A stretch of 64,000 nucleotides of DNA from Chryseobacterium oleae (GCF_900115055.1 NZ_FOVD01000001.1:1508361-1572360), one strand, 5' to 3'. Shown: positions 8,670 through 17,085, counted from the stretch's first letter. Numbers and translations: made by a program. The notes: generated by a model from the letters alone, not told the origin.

Positions 8670-10082
8670 ATGAAAAGAATTAAGAATTTTATCTTAACCC
8701 TTATATTAGCTTTAGGCGCGGTGTCGTGTGTGTCCAAACTGGCATATACCGAACCTGACCTTCAGCTTCCGGAAAAGTTCCAGTACACGGCTACTGCTGA
8801 TACAGCCAGTATTGCCAACCTGGAATGGAAACAGTTTTTCAGCGATCCTATTTTACAGGATTTGATTGAAAAAGGAATTAAAAATAACTATGATCTTCAG
8901 ATTGCTTTAAAACAGGTAGCTTCTTCACAGGAGAAACTGAAACAAGCCAAATTTCTTCAGTATCCAGATGTAGGTTTTGCGGTTTCAGCGCAAATTTCAA
9001 AGCCTTCTGAAAACAGCATGAACGGGAAAAGCTTAAATTCATTTTTAGGCCAGAGCCATGTTGAGGATTATAATGCAGCCTTCAACCTTTCATGGGAAGC
9101 TGACATCTGGGGGAAAATTAAAAACCAGCAGGAAGTTTCAAGAATGCAGTATCTGCAGACTTATGAAGCGACAAAAGCTGTTCAGACACAGGTTGTAGCA
9201 GCGATTGCACAGGGATATTACAATTTATTGATGCTTGACAAACAGATTCAGATCGCAAAATCCAATTTGGAATTAAGCACCAATACCCTTTCCATTACTG
9301 AAAAAATGTGGCAAAGCGGAGATACGACTTCTTTAGGGGTTCAGCAGGCAACAGCTCAGAAGCAGTCTACAGAACTTCTGATCACTCAGTTGGAGCAAAA
9401 TATTGCGATCCAGGAAAATGCTTTAAGTATTCTTGTGGGTGAAAATCCAAACAAAGTGAACAGAACGATTGAGATGTCTGATACTTCCCTTCCACAGACT
9501 ATTTCAACGGGTCTTCCTGCAGCGATGGTAAGCCGTCGTCCGGATGTCCGTCAGCAGGAACTGGTTCTGTTGGAATCCAATTCAATGGTAGGAATTGCTC
9601 AGGCGAATATGTATCCTGCTTTGAAAATTACAGCTAATGGTGGTGTGAATTCATTTAAAATTGATAACTGGTTCCAGATTCCGGCTTCATTGTTTGGATC
9701 TGTACTGGGCGGGATTACTCAGCCTATTTTCCAGAAGAGACAATTGAAAACGGATCTGAATGTAGCTAAAATCCAGAGAGAGAAAAACGTGCTGGCTTTC
9801 CGCCAGTCTGTTTTAAATGCAGTGGGTGAAGTTTCTGATGCTTTGGTTTCGAATGAAAGTTTAAAAGTTCAGGAACAGAAAGCTACAGATCAGGTAACCA
9901 CATTGAAAAACGGGATAAAAAGTGCAGAAATGCTTTACAAAGGCGGTATGGCCAATTACTTAGAAGTGATTACAGCTCAGGGAAATTCTCTGCAGGCTGA
10001 ACTGAATCTTGCGTCTGTAAAAAGACAGAGACTGAGCAGCATTGTAGATCTTTACAGAGCGCTTGGCGGCGGTTGGAAGTAG
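8670..10082 (+). CDS. Outer-membrane efflux factor (TolC/OprM/NodT-like lipoprotein)
   Basis: A 470-aa protein with signal MKRIKNFILTLILALGAVSC, lipidated at Cys20, followed by two OEP repeats of long amphipathic helices (for example WEADIWGKIKNQQEVSR and LPAAMVSRRPDVRQQEL, the latter highly conserved in OprM-type channels). It forms the trimeric outer-membrane exit duct of the pump. I chose the ATG at 8670 because it begins the lipoprotein signal; a TTG at 8640 lies inside an inverted repeat. A strong terminator follows at 10107-10137. Confidence 0.92.
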   Translation: MKRIKNFILTLILALGAVSCVSKLAYTEPDLQLPEKFQYTATADTASIANLEWKQFFSDPILQDLIEKGIKNNYDLQIALKQVASSQEKLKQAKFLQYPDVGFAVSAQISKPSENSMNGKSLNSFLGQSHVEDYNAAFNLSWEADIWGKIKNQQEVSRMQYLQTYEATKAVQTQVVAAIAQGYYNLLMLDKQIQIAKSNLELSTNTLSITEKMWQSGDTTSLGVQQATAQKQSTELLITQLEQNIAIQENALSILVGENPNKVNRTIEMSDTSLPQTISTGLPAAMVSRRPDVRQQELVLLESNSMVGIAQANMYPALKITANGGVNSFKIDNWFQIPASLFGSVLGGITQPIFQKRQLKTDLNVAKIQREKNVLAFRQSVLNAVGEVSDALVSNESLKVQEQKATDQVTTLKNGIKSAEMLYKGGMANYLEVITAQGNSLQAELNLASVKRQRLSSIVDLYRALGGGWK

Positions 10083-10106
10083 TAAATTTAATTATATTGT
10101 TTTTAG

Positions 10107-10137
10107 TGCGGTCTCTTTTCAGGGACCGCATTTTTTT
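10107..10137 (+). terminator. Terminator of the efflux operon
   Basis: TGCGGTCTC (10107-10115) pairs with GGGACCGCA (10122-10130; one G-U pair) across a 6-nt loop, followed by seven T. It ends the adaptor-pump-channel transcript. Confidence 0.8.
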
Positions 10138-10152
10138 AGTAGAGTTCAGGTT

Positions 10153-10770
10153 TTATGGTGTACTTTGTCCAAACTTTTTTTGAACAGCAAACACCGATCC
10201 CGCTGATGCAGAGTTTTTCGTAATAAATATATTATCAAACTGGGTCTCACTGATGGTCACATTCAACGTATTATTACTCAACACTTTTACCATTTCAGGA
10301 ACTGTATTGGAATGGCCGACAATGACAACAACTTTTCCCTGATTTTGTGCAAGAATATTGTTGATAAATAATTGAGTGGCAGCAAAAGTAGCAGCCGGCG
10401 CATATTCTTTAATAACAATTCCTTTACTCTCTGCCAGTGGAATGGCTGTTTGACGTGTCCGATTGTAGGCGGTAGTATAAATATTATCTACATGAACATT
10501 TCCCAGCAAACGTTTCAATTCTTCTGCTCTCAGCTTACCGGTACTGGAAAGATCAGGATCAGTTCCTACATTTTCTTTCTCTGCATGACGCAGCAGAATG
10601 CATACTGTTTCTGTACTGCTGATTTCTGAAGGGAGAGGAATGCCTAATGGGTTTTCAGTATTCTGAGCATTATTTTTAATATTCTCGTTTTGGATTTCCT
10701 GGCTGGAAGCTCTTTCACAGCTTGTGAAGATCATCAGAGGTATCAAACCCGATATAATTAGTTTTTTCAT
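10153..10770 (-). CDS. Histidine phosphatase superfamily lipoprotein (SixA/PGM-like)
   Basis: A 205-aa protein with lipobox MIFTSC (Cys18). The catalytic RHAEK motif (Arg61-His62) stands where phosphoglycerate mutase-fold enzymes have RHG, with YNRTRQT (Arg104, Arg106) and the second histidine in VVIVGHSNTVPEM (His153). All four core residues are present, so a phosphatase activity is expected. The exported, lipid-anchored form points to the periplasm or outer membrane. The substrate is unknown, and there is no partner gene nearby. Confidence 0.82.
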   Translation of the reverse strand: MKKLIISGLIPLMIFTSCERASSQEIQNENIKNNAQNTENPLGIPLPSEISSTETVCILLRHAEKENVGTDPDLSSTGKLRAEELKRLLGNVHVDNIYTTAYNRTRQTAIPLAESKGIVIKEYAPAATFAATQLFINNILAQNQGKVVVIVGHSNTVPEMVKVLSNNTLNVTISETQFDNIFITKNSASAGSVFAVQKKFGQSTP

Positions 10771-10887
10771 AATCCAATTGATTTAAACTGCGTTTGGAAA
10801 TTGTGCTATTTTCAAGCCCAATTTAAATAAAAAAAAACGATAAAACTTTTTATAAATTGATATTATTTAAAAAATAGAATGAATTTT

Positions 10888-11799
10888 CTATTGATTTGAG
10901 ATGGAAATAAATTCAATTAAATGATCAAAATCTTCCTGTGAATATCCCAATGACAGATAGTGAATATCATCCGCCTTTCTGTACCATGTCAGTTGGCGTT
11001 TTGCATATCTGCGGCTGTTTTTTTTGATCTCGGAAACAGCAAAATCAAGTTCCCATTCCCCATCAAAATATTTGAACAGTTCGGAATATCCCACTGTTTT
11101 CAATGCGGTAAGATCTTTAAATTCCTCTAAACTTTCTGCCTCAGCCAGAAGACCGTTCTCCATCATGATATCTACCCTTCTGTTGATCCTGTCATACAAT
11201 TCTTCTCTCGGAGCTTCAATTCCGATACGGATCACAGTGAAATCTCTGGAGTTCTGGGAAACAGCAATCTGTTCGGAATATTTTTTATCCGTCTGCCAGA
11301 TCACATCAATAGCGCGTAAAAGTCTTCGGTGATTGTGAAAATCTACTATTTCAAAATACTCAGGATCGAGTTCTTTAAGGATCTGCTGAAGTTTTTCGAT
11401 TCCTTCCGTATCAAGGATTTCCTGTAATTTTTTCTGATTGTTTTCATCTGCTTCTGGAAGATCATTTAATCCCTCAATCACTGCCTTTTCATACATCATG
11501 CTTCCACCCACCAAAATGACGGTGTCATGATTTACAAAAAGTTCATTGAGTTTTTTTAAAGCATCTTCCTCATACTGCCCGATAGAATAATACTCCTGAA
11601 CCGAAAGATTACCAATAAAATGATGAGGTGCCTGCGCCAATTCTTCGTCTGAAGGTGATGCAGTACCGATTTTCATTTCTTTAAAAAACTGACGGGAATC
11701 GCAGGAAACAACTTCCGTATTGAAATGGTTGGCCAGATCAATGGCCAGTCTCGTTTTACCTATTCCGGTAGGGCCTACAACAGAAATCAATTTTTTCAT
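10888..11799 (-). CDS. miaA: tRNA dimethylallyltransferase
   Basis: A 303-aa enzyme that transfers dimethylallyl to N6 of A37 in tRNAs reading UNN codons. The N-terminal P-loop VVGPTGIGKT (residues 7-16) is followed by VVSCDSRQFFKEMKIGTASP, the substrate-binding DSRQ motif, then VGGSMMYEKAVIEGL, and the C-terminal SRRYAKRQLTWYRK tRNA-binding segment, all hallmarks of MiaA. It is the usual length. It is transcribed divergently from yicC. Confidence 0.95.
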   Translation of the reverse strand: MKKLISVVGPTGIGKTRLAIDLANHFNTEVVSCDSRQFFKEMKIGTASPSDEELAQAPHHFIGNLSVQEYYSIGQYEEDALKKLNELFVNHDTVILVGGSMMYEKAVIEGLNDLPEADENNQKKLQEILDTEGIEKLQQILKELDPEYFEIVDFHNHRRLLRAIDVIWQTDKKYSEQIAVSQNSRDFTVIRIGIEAPREELYDRINRRVDIMMENGLLAEAESLEEFKDLTALKTVGYSELFKYFDGEWELDFAVSEIKKNSRRYAKRQLTWYRKADDIHYLSLGYSQEDFDHLIEFISISNQ

Positions 11800-11902
11800 A
11801 TGCAGGTTATTTATTCTTTTTAATGGTCATATGGAATCTTAATCTTCATGGGTGATTGTATATTACGGATCACTGCGATTTCACAGTGCTAATTTAAATG
11901 TT

Positions 11903-11910
11903 TATCTTTG
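11903..11910 (+). promoter_or_regulatory. -7 promoter element of the yicC gene
   Basis: TATCTTTG matches TAnnTTTG and lies 17 nt before the ATG at 11928. No clear -33 TTG was found at the right spacing. Confidence 0.45.
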
Positions 11911-11927
11911 TACAACAATAAAAAACT

Positions 11928-12785
11928 ATGATTTTATCAATGACCGGATTCGGCAGAGCCGAGGGTGTTTTTGAAGGGAAAAAGATCTCAATAGATATTA
12001 AATCCTTGAACAGCAAAAGCTTTGATTTAAATATTAAAGTTCCTTTACGTTATAAAGAAAAGGAATTCGAGATCAGAAAAATTCTTAACGACAGAATTAT
12101 CCGTGGAAAGGTAGACTGCTACATCAATCTGGAGAACCTGGAAGAGACAAACGATGTGAAAATCAACAGGAGTTTAATTGACTCTTATATGAATGAGCTT
12201 CGTAACATCGCTTCAGACGGACCAGACTTTGAGTACCTGAAAATGGCAGTAAGACTTCCTGATGCGATTTCTTCAAGACCTGACGAACTTACGGAGGGTG
12301 AATGGGAAGCTCTGGCAAAAATCGTTCACGCATCGGTAGACCGTTTCATGGAATTCAGAAAAACGGAAGGAGGTATCTTACACGAAGAGCTGGAAAGAAA
12401 TATTCAGAATATTGACAAATACCTTTCAGAAGTTATTCCTTTTGAGGAAGAAAGAATCATTGCGGTAAAAGAACGTTATCAGAAATCTTTAAAAGAGTTT
12501 GAAAATGTAGATGAGACCCGTTTCTATCAGGAAATGGCCTATTTCACAGAAAAACTTGACATTGCTGAGGAAAAAGTAAGACTTACCCAGCATTTGAAAT
12601 ACTACAAAGAAGTAATGGACAATGAAGATTTCAACGGAAAAAAACTTGGTTTTATTTCTCAGGAAATCGGAAGAGAGATCAATACTTTAGGGTCAAAAGC
12701 CAATCATGCAGAAATCCAGAAACTGGTGGTCATGATGAAAGATGATTTGGAAAAAATTAAAGAACAGACGTTAAACGTTTTGTAA
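11928..12785 (+). CDS. YicC/YloC family endoribonuclease
   Basis: A 285-aa protein starting MILSMTGFGRAEG, the family signature, with ISIDIKSLNSKSFDLNIKVP just after it. The C-terminal DUF1732 part reads KLGFISQEIGREINTLGSKAN, highly conserved in YicC. The family has been shown to act as an RNase in Escherichia coli. It commonly precedes gmk, as here (92 bp apart), suggesting one transcript through the repeat at 12786-12872. Confidence 0.9.
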   Translation: MILSMTGFGRAEGVFEGKKISIDIKSLNSKSFDLNIKVPLRYKEKEFEIRKILNDRIIRGKVDCYINLENLEETNDVKINRSLIDSYMNELRNIASDGPDFEYLKMAVRLPDAISSRPDELTEGEWEALAKIVHASVDRFMEFRKTEGGILHEELERNIQNIDKYLSEVIPFEEERIIAVKERYQKSLKEFENVDETRFYQEMAYFTEKLDIAEEKVRLTQHLKYYKEVMDNEDFNGKKLGFISQEIGREINTLGSKANHAEIQKLVVMMKDDLEKIKEQTLNVL

Positions 12786-12872
12786 AAGTTATAAGTTGTC
12801 AGTGATGAGTTATGAGTTACTTTTTTGCGTAATTCCAATAACTCATCATTCATAACTCATCATTCATAACTA
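12786..12872. repeat. Intergenic palindromic repeat, GTTATGAGTTA/TAACTCATCATT type
   Basis: The spacer between yicC and gmk consists almost wholly of GTGATGAGTTATGAGTTAC facing tandem copies of CATAACTCATCATT, which can fold into a long hairpin. A close relative of the right arm (CATTCATAACTCATCA) recurs at 54497-54530, so this is a dispersed element rather than gene-specific sequence. Confidence 0.6.
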
Positions 12873-12877
12873 AAAAA

Positions 12878-13444
12878 ATGGATAAAGTAATCATATTTTC
12901 AGCACCGTCTGGAAGCGGAAAAACTACATTAGTAAGACATTCTCTGGAAACATTTCCTGAACTCGCATTTTCTATCTCATGCACGACAAGACAGCCGAGA
13001 GGAAGTGAAGCTCATGCCGTGGACTATCATTTTTTAAGTCCTGATGAATTCAGACAGAAAATAGCAGAAGATGCTTTTGTAGAATATGAAGAAGTGTATA
13101 CTGACAAATATTACGGTACTTTAAAATCTGAAGTGGAAAAGATCTGGAATCAGGGAAAAGTGGTGATCTTTGATGTGGACGTAAAAGGAGGAATTTCTTT
13201 AAAAAAATATTTTGGAGAAAAAGCCTTGTCTATTTTCATTGAACCGCCTTCCATAGAAGAATTGGAACGAAGATTGATCTCCAGAAACACAGATGATGCA
13301 GAAACCATCAAAACCCGAGTAGCAAAGGCCGGAGAAGAAATGACCTATGCGAAAGAGTTTGACAGGATCGTAATCAATACCGATCTTGATGAAGCAAAAA
13401 AAGAAATAGAAAGTTTAATAAAAAATTTTATAGAAAGAAACTAG
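12878..13444 (+). CDS. gmk: Guanylate kinase
   Basis: A 188-aa nucleotide kinase converting GMP to GDP. P-loop IFSAPSGSGKTTLV at the N-terminus, then the GMP-binding SCTTRQPRGSE and DYHFLSPDEF, EYEEVYTDKYYGT, and IFDVDVKGG, in the family order. Length is standard. It lies between yicC and nadA, with repeat elements on both sides. Confidence 0.95.
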   Translation: MDKVIIFSAPSGSGKTTLVRHSLETFPELAFSISCTTRQPRGSEAHAVDYHFLSPDEFRQKIAEDAFVEYEEVYTDKYYGTLKSEVEKIWNQGKVVIFDVDVKGGISLKKYFGEKALSIFIEPPSIEELERRLISRNTDDAETIKTRVAKAGEEMTYAKEFDRIVINTDLDEAKKEIESLIKNFIERN

Positions 13445-13448
13445 AAGC

Positions 13449-13518
13449 TAGAAATTAGAAGTTAGTTGTGCCGTTATACCCATTTAAGTCACATCGAAAC
13501 TCTAACTTCTAATTTCTA
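13449..13518. repeat. Intergenic 17-bp perfect inverted repeat
   Basis: TAGAAATTAGAAGTTAG (13449-13465) is the exact reverse complement of 13502-13518, with extra partial copies of TCTAACTTCTA and TAGAAGCTAG on the outer sides. It fills the gmk-nadA spacer and resembles the other purine-rich/pyrimidine-rich palindromes in this window in design, not in sequence. Confidence 0.65.
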
Positions 13519-13554
13519 AATTCTAACTTCTATAATCAAAAAATTGAGGTTGAT

Positions 13555-14574
13555 ATGAGTACCGAAACATTAGAAAAAGCTAAATCTGCGATTCCCGTAA
13601 GAGGATTTCTGGATATAAAAGATATAGCGATTCCTCAAGGAGAAGAATTAGTGAAAGCTATTCTTAAGCTTAAAGAAGAAAAAAATGCGGTGATCCTTGC
13701 CCATTATTACCAGCCGGGAGAAATTCAGGATATTGCGGATTTCCTTGGAGATTCTTTACAGCTGGCCAGACAGGCCAAAGATACCAATGCAGACATGATC
13801 GTATTCTGCGGAGTACATTTCATGGCTGAAGCCGCTAAAATTCTGAACCCGACTAAAAAAGTAGTTCTTCCGGATACGATGGCAGGATGCTCTCTGGCAG
13901 ACGGATGTTCAGGAGAAGGCCTTAGGAAAATGCGTGAGCAGCACCCGAATGCCCTGATCGCCACGTACATCAATTGTAATGCTGAAACCAAAGCAGAAAG
14001 TGATATCATCGTGACCAGCTCAAATGCGGAAACAGTGATTGAAGCTTTACCAAAGGACAGACCTATTATTTTTGCACCGGATAAAAACTTAGGAAGATAT
14101 CTTTCTAAAAAAACCGGTCGTGATATGATCCTTTGGGATGGAAGCTGTATCGTACACGAAGCATTTTCTATGGAGCGAATTGCCCAGCAGCTGGCTGAAA
14201 ATCCGGATGCGAAAATGATCGCACACCCTGAAAGTGAAGAAGCAGTTCTGAAACTGGCTCACTTCATCGGCTCAACTTCTGCCCTGTTAAATTTTGTTGA
14301 AAAAGACGACTGTCAGAAATTCATCATTGCTACTGAGGAAGGAATTCTTCACGAAATGAGAAAACGTGCACCGCACAAAGAACTGATTCCGGCTCTGGTT
14401 TTTGATGAAAGTTGTAACTGTTCGGAATGTTTCTACATGAAGCGTAATACCATGGAGAAACTGTATTTGTGTATGAAATACGAACTTCCGGAAATTCTTA
14501 TCGACGAAGAGCTTCGTTTAAAAGCTCTTAAACCTATCGAAGCGATGCTGGATCTTTCTAAAAGTATTAAATAA
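13555..14574 (+). CDS. nadA: Quinolinate synthase
   Basis: A 339-aa [4Fe-4S] enzyme that condenses iminoaspartate with dihydroxyacetone phosphate in de novo NAD synthesis. NAVILAHYYQPGEIQDIADFLGDS at the start is diagnostic. Cluster-ligand cysteines are seen in VFCGVHFMAEAAKIL and in the C-terminal region around ESCNCSECFYM. ATYINCNAETKAESD and the FAPDKNLGRYL substrate segment are also present. nadB and nadC are not in the window. The transcript ends at the strong terminator at 14593-14636. Confidence 0.95.
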   Translation: MSTETLEKAKSAIPVRGFLDIKDIAIPQGEELVKAILKLKEEKNAVILAHYYQPGEIQDIADFLGDSLQLARQAKDTNADMIVFCGVHFMAEAAKILNPTKKVVLPDTMAGCSLADGCSGEGLRKMREQHPNALIATYINCNAETKAESDIIVTSSNAETVIEALPKDRPIIFAPDKNLGRYLSKKTGRDMILWDGSCIVHEAFSMERIAQQLAENPDAKMIAHPESEEAVLKLAHFIGSTSALLNFVEKDDCQKFIIATEEGILHEMRKRAPHKELIPALVFDESCNCSECFYMKRNTMEKLYLCMKYELPEILIDEELRLKALKPIEAMLDLSKSIK

Positions 14575-14592
14575 TCAGAATTAAATAATAAA

Positions 14593-14636
14593 AGGTACTG
14601 TTTCCTAAATATAGCAAACAGTACCTCTTTTTTTTA
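14593..14636. terminator. Shared terminator between nadA and the peptide cluster
   Basis: AGGTACTGTTT (14593-14603) pairs perfectly with AAACAGTACCT (14616-14626). It has T8 on the plus side and an A-rich flank giving T4 on the minus side, so it can end transcription from both converging genes. Confidence 0.8.
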
Positions 14637-14840
14637 TGGTTCAGGATTGACACACTCCATACTTACAAGGACACACATTTTACAGTGATCCGGAAGTCCC
14701 TGATACGCTGAACATGGGTATTTATATCCAGGGCCATCTCCAAAAGTAGCATCTTGAGGACATCCTGAACATCTTGAAGGCCCAGCTGCTCCGTTTACTT
14801 TCCCCAATTCCTTTCTTGTTAATTTCTTTAAATTTTTCAT
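14634..14840 (-). CDS. GG-leader bacteriocin-like peptide precursor 1 (68 aa)
   Basis: Leader MKNLKKLTRKELGKVNGA followed by a Cys-rich core with C-S-G-CP, GPGYKYPCSAYQGLPDHC and CKMCVLVSMEC. The leader matches the Bacteroidetes natural-product precursor type, in which a C39 peptidase cleaves after a Gly-Gly or Gly-Ala pair (here GA near residues 17-18). The core shares the pattern CxxCP...GPGY..(S)C..Y..L...C..CVLVS..C with precursors 2, 3 and 7. A TATATTTA -7 box lies at 14865-14872 (minus). Function is unknown; no modification or export gene is nearby. Confidence 0.75.
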   Translation of the reverse strand: MKNLKKLTRKELGKVNGAAGPSRCSGCPQDATFGDGPGYKYPCSAYQGLPDHCKMCVLVSMECVNPEP

Positions 14841-14990
14841 AATAATTTTAATTTTTTAGAATTTTAAATATAATAATTTTGTCTCATATAGGTGATATAC
14901 AAGTTTTAAAAAATTTAAAATTCTTAAAATACAGACATCTGAACAGTCCTTTTAAAAGAAAAAAAACACCATTCTTAAACAGTGCTTTTT

Positions 14991-15185
14991 TTATAACGGT
15001 CCGGAGCATAAATAATCCACCTTTACCCTTAATTTACAGCATTCCGGTAAAGCGTGAAAATCATCGCATGTTCTTGGATAATCCGGTCCCGGTCCATAAG
15101 GTCCCGGAGGACAGTTTTCGAAACAGCCATTTCCTCCGTTAATGGATTTCAAATTTCCCCTGTTTAATTTTTTCAGATTTTTCAT
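14991..15185 (-). CDS. GG-leader bacteriocin-like peptide precursor 2 (64 aa)
   Basis: MKNLKKLNRGNLKSINGG leader ending in a true Gly-Gly, then a core NGCFENCPPGPYGPGPDYPR with TCDDFHALPECCKLRV and a final LCSGPL. It is the same subfamily as precursors 1, 3 and 7 (CP, GPG.dYp..C, CC.lrV). The minus-strand -7 box TATATTTA is at 15205-15212, 19 nt before the ATG. The cysteines could form disulfides after export. Confidence 0.75.
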   Translation of the reverse strand: MKNLKKLNRGNLKSINGGNGCFENCPPGPYGPGPDYPRTCDDFHALPECCKLRVKVDYLCSGPL

Positions 15186-15276
15186 TTTATTTATTTTGAT
15201 CTACTAAATATAGTATTTTATCCCTATACAATGAAATATTAACTTTTAAAAATCAATAAGTTAGGAAAGGAAAATA

Positions 15277-15394
15277 AAAGAGCGGAGATGAGAGATGTAA
15301 AAGCCGGAGGAAAGTATTGACCTCAGTTTCGTTACTTCTATTTTTAAATCCCCATAATTAATCATCGAAGAAACGTCTTTCATCTCTGCTCTTT
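15277..15394. repeat. Intergenic inverted repeat inside the peptide cluster
   Basis: AAAGAGCGGAGATGA (15277-15291) pairs with TCATCTCTGCTCTTT (15380-15394), 14 of 15 bases. It separates peptide precursors 2 and 3 and belongs by style to the dispersed purine/pyrimidine-rich palindromes of the window. Confidence 0.55.
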
Positions 15395-15403
15395 AAGTCC
15401 GGA

Positions 15404-15604
15404 TTAGTTAACAATAAGCCCTACACAACCCATATGTACGATATACTGCCCTTTACAGCAGTCGCTCATAGCATTATACTGTTGACAGCTGCGGGTAGCA
15501 CCGGATCCCGGAGGTCCAAAAGTAGTTCCTGCAGGGTAAGGACATCCTCCGGGGCAAGCAGCACCGTTGATGTTTTTCAATTGTTCTTTTGATAATTTTT
15601 TCAT
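15404..15604 (-). CDS. GG-leader bacteriocin-like peptide precursor 3 (66 aa)
   Basis: I start the gene at the ATG 15604 (MKKLSKEQLKNINGA), because the leader motif begins there; an ATG 75 bp upstream is in frame but adds unrelated sequence. The core ACPGGCPYPAGTTFGPPGSG, then RSCQQYNAMSDCCKG and a final HMGCVGL follows the CxxxCP...GPPG...SC..Y....CC subfamily pattern. It is the third member of the tandem cluster. Confidence 0.75.
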   Translation of the reverse strand: MKKLSKEQLKNINGAACPGGCPYPAGTTFGPPGSGATRSCQQYNAMSDCCKGQYIVHMGCVGLIVN

Positions 15605-15805
15605 AATATTTTTTTTGAGATTGATATAATGATGTCCAGAAGCCTGAAGTTGTAAGAAGGAAGTTAAAAGCAGCACCACAACGCAACTTTATTAATTTTC
15701 AAACCATTATCTGTTAAAAATGAACATCTGATAGTAACTTCCAGCCTCCATCTTCCATCCTCGAACTTCTTTAATCGTCATTTTCTTAGGCCAGGTTAAG
15801 GCCAG

Positions 15806-15976
15806 CTACACCATCGGAGGATAACAGGTTCCGCCGGGTGTTCTCCAGCATCCCCACGCACCACCTCCACGGAAACATACATAAGCAGCACCGCCACAGG
15901 TTTCGATTTGAAACTCAGTAAAGCCACCGCTGATCTTACTTTTTTCTTCTCTCGAAAGTTTTTTCAGGTTTTTCAT
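15806..15976 (-). CDS. GG-leader bacteriocin-like peptide precursor 4 (56 aa)
   Basis: Leader MKNLKKLSREEKSKISGG with Gly-Gly, then FTEFQIETCGGAAYVCFRGG and GAWGCWRTPGGTCYPPMV. The core differs from its neighbours, with four Cys and a Gly/Trp-rich middle, but the leader is nearly identical. The start is fixed by the leader motif. It lies 33 bp downstream of precursor 5 and is probably co-transcribed with 5 and 6. Confidence 0.7.
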   Translation of the reverse strand: MKNLKKLSREEKSKISGGFTEFQIETCGGAAYVCFRGGGAWGCWRTPGGTCYPPMV

Positions 15977-16009
15977 ATTGAATGTATTTTAATGTGTTTT
16001 CTTAAGATC

Positions 16010-16195
16010 TTACCATCCTCCTCCTTCTCCGGGAACTACAAAATCATTGCAGTTCGCTGCGGCAGAAATGCACGTCTTTCCTTTTTCACACCATTTACGG
16101 CCTTTTCCGCAATAGATGTAAGTAGGACCATCAATTCCAGCTGCTCCCTTCACGGTTTTCAGCTCTTCTCTTGAAAGTTTCTTTATATTTTTCAT
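16010..16195 (-). CDS. GG-leader bacteriocin-like peptide precursor 5 (61 aa)
   Basis: Leader MKNIKKLSREELKTVKGA then a core with YIYCGKGRKWCEKGKTCISA and ANCNDFVVPGEGGGW. With precursor 6 it forms a second subfamily, C(x4-6)WCE(x4)CI(x6)C. No separate promoter is evident and the upstream gene ends 31 bp before, so it likely sits in a three-gene operon 6-5-4. Confidence 0.72.
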   Translation of the reverse strand: MKNIKKLSREELKTVKGAAGIDGPTYIYCGKGRKWCEKGKTCISAAANCNDFVVPGEGGGW

Positions 16196-16225
16196 AATGA
16201 TCTGTTGAATTATATTTCACGTCAA

Positions 16226-16402
16226 TTAAGCCCCGATTTCTACCGGAATTTTTCCACAATAAATTCCTTTGGGAATACATTTTTTTGAATATTCACACCA
16301 ATAATGAGTGTAAATGCAGACACATGGAAACGGGCCACAATCAATCCCAGCACCCGCCACTGTTTTTAATTCTTCTCTGGTCAATTTTTTAAATTTTTTC
16401 AT
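16226..16402 (-). CDS. GG-leader bacteriocin-like peptide precursor 6 (58 aa)
   Basis: I start at ATG 16402 (MKKFKKLTREELKTVAGA); a farther in-frame ATG at 16465 adds non-leader sequence. The core reads IDCGPFPCVCIYTHYWCEYS then KKCIPKGIYCGK, six Cys, the same subfamily as precursor 5. It is the first gene of the putative 6-5-4 operon. A CATATTTG-like element lies about 60 nt upstream. Confidence 0.72.
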   Translation of the reverse strand: MKKFKKLTREELKTVAGAGIDCGPFPCVCIYTHYWCEYSKKCIPKGIYCGKIPVEIGA

Positions 16403-16563
16403 AATATTCTGAGTTTTAATTACTGTATGTATTAATTTTTCACATCTTATTGATATGTTAAACAAATATGAAACGTACAGATTTCAAAACAAAACCAGAA
16501 TTAACAGGTGTAGCTAAATATTGAGTAAGTGATCCGTTTTGGGTGATTACCGTTATTCTGCAT

Positions 16564-16591
16564 AAAAAAAGACTGCCTTTTCAGACAGTCT
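16564..16591 (-). terminator. Terminator of peptide precursor 7
   Basis: On the minus strand AGACTG (16591-16586) pairs with CAGTCT (16575-16570), followed by seven T. It separates precursor 7 from the 6-5-4 group, so the peptide genes are not one single operon. Confidence 0.6.
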
Positions 16592-16614
16592 CTTGAATTC
16601 CTTTTATATTCCGA

Positions 16615-16815
16615 TTATTGAAAACACGCCGAGCTAACAAGAACACAGGTACTGCAGCTTGCCGTAACAAGTTCATAGTAATCCTCACATGAGTAGGTAT
16701 AGCCTGCTGCAGAACCACCAGGACCAAATCCGCCTCTAGGGCAGCTTTTACAGTTGGCAGCAGCTCCATTAATCATTCCCAAATCTTTTCGGGTCATTTT
16801 CTTTAAATTTTTCAT
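16615..16815 (-). CDS. GG-leader bacteriocin-like peptide precursor 7 (66 aa)
   Basis: Leader MKNLKKMTRKDLGMINGA then AANCKSCPRGGFGPGG, YTYSCEDYYELVTASC and STCVLVSSACFQ. Its closest relative is precursor 1: both have CxxCP, GPG...YxY(S/P)C..Y..L....C..CVLVS..C. It has its own minus-strand -7 box TATATTTA at 16841-16848 and its own terminator. A frame on the same strand at 16581-16769 is its shadow. Confidence 0.75.
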   Translation of the reverse strand: MKNLKKMTRKDLGMINGAAANCKSCPRGGFGPGGSAAGYTYSCEDYYELVTASCSTCVLVSSACFQ

Positions 16816-16937
16816 GTTTATTTTGTTTTATTTTAACGCCTAAATATAGCAGTTTTACTGGAGAAACAAAGCTTAAAATCTAAAATATTTCTCTTTGTCA
16901 TGAATTAAATAACACCAATCTATACCCTTAATTAATA

Positions 16938-16966
16938 TTGTCATCTCAAAATAATTTGTACATTTG
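16938..16966 (+). promoter_or_regulatory. Promoter of the threonine operon
   Basis: TTG (16938-16940), 18 nt, TACATTTG (16959-16966), a full Bacteroidetes promoter match. The start site should fall within about 5 nt of the leader-peptide ATG at 16978. Confidence 0.7.
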
Positions 16967-16977
16967 TTCCGTAAAGA

Positions 16978-17085
16978 ATGAACTTTCTAAGAAACATATC
17001 AGCTATTTCTACACCGGAATTACTTATTTCGGGGCTGTCTTCTGTTTCTACATCAACGACTACATCTACAACAACTACCCCGTAG
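16978..17085 (+). CDS. thrL: Threonine operon leader peptide (35 aa)
   Basis: An ATG just after the operon promoter opens a 35-codon frame whose end is STSTTTSTTTTP followed by TAG: eight Thr codons among codons 25-34, plus several Ile and Ser earlier. The stop codon lies in the loop of a 7-bp hairpin, and a second hairpin with a T8 tract follows. This is the layout of amino-acid attenuation leaders such as thrL of enterobacteria. It is only 92 bp before the gene for the bifunctional aspartokinase. The symbol is given by function; sequence identity to enterobacterial thrL is not claimed. Confidence 0.75.
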   Translation: MNFLRNISAISTPELLISGLSSVSTSTTTSTTTTP

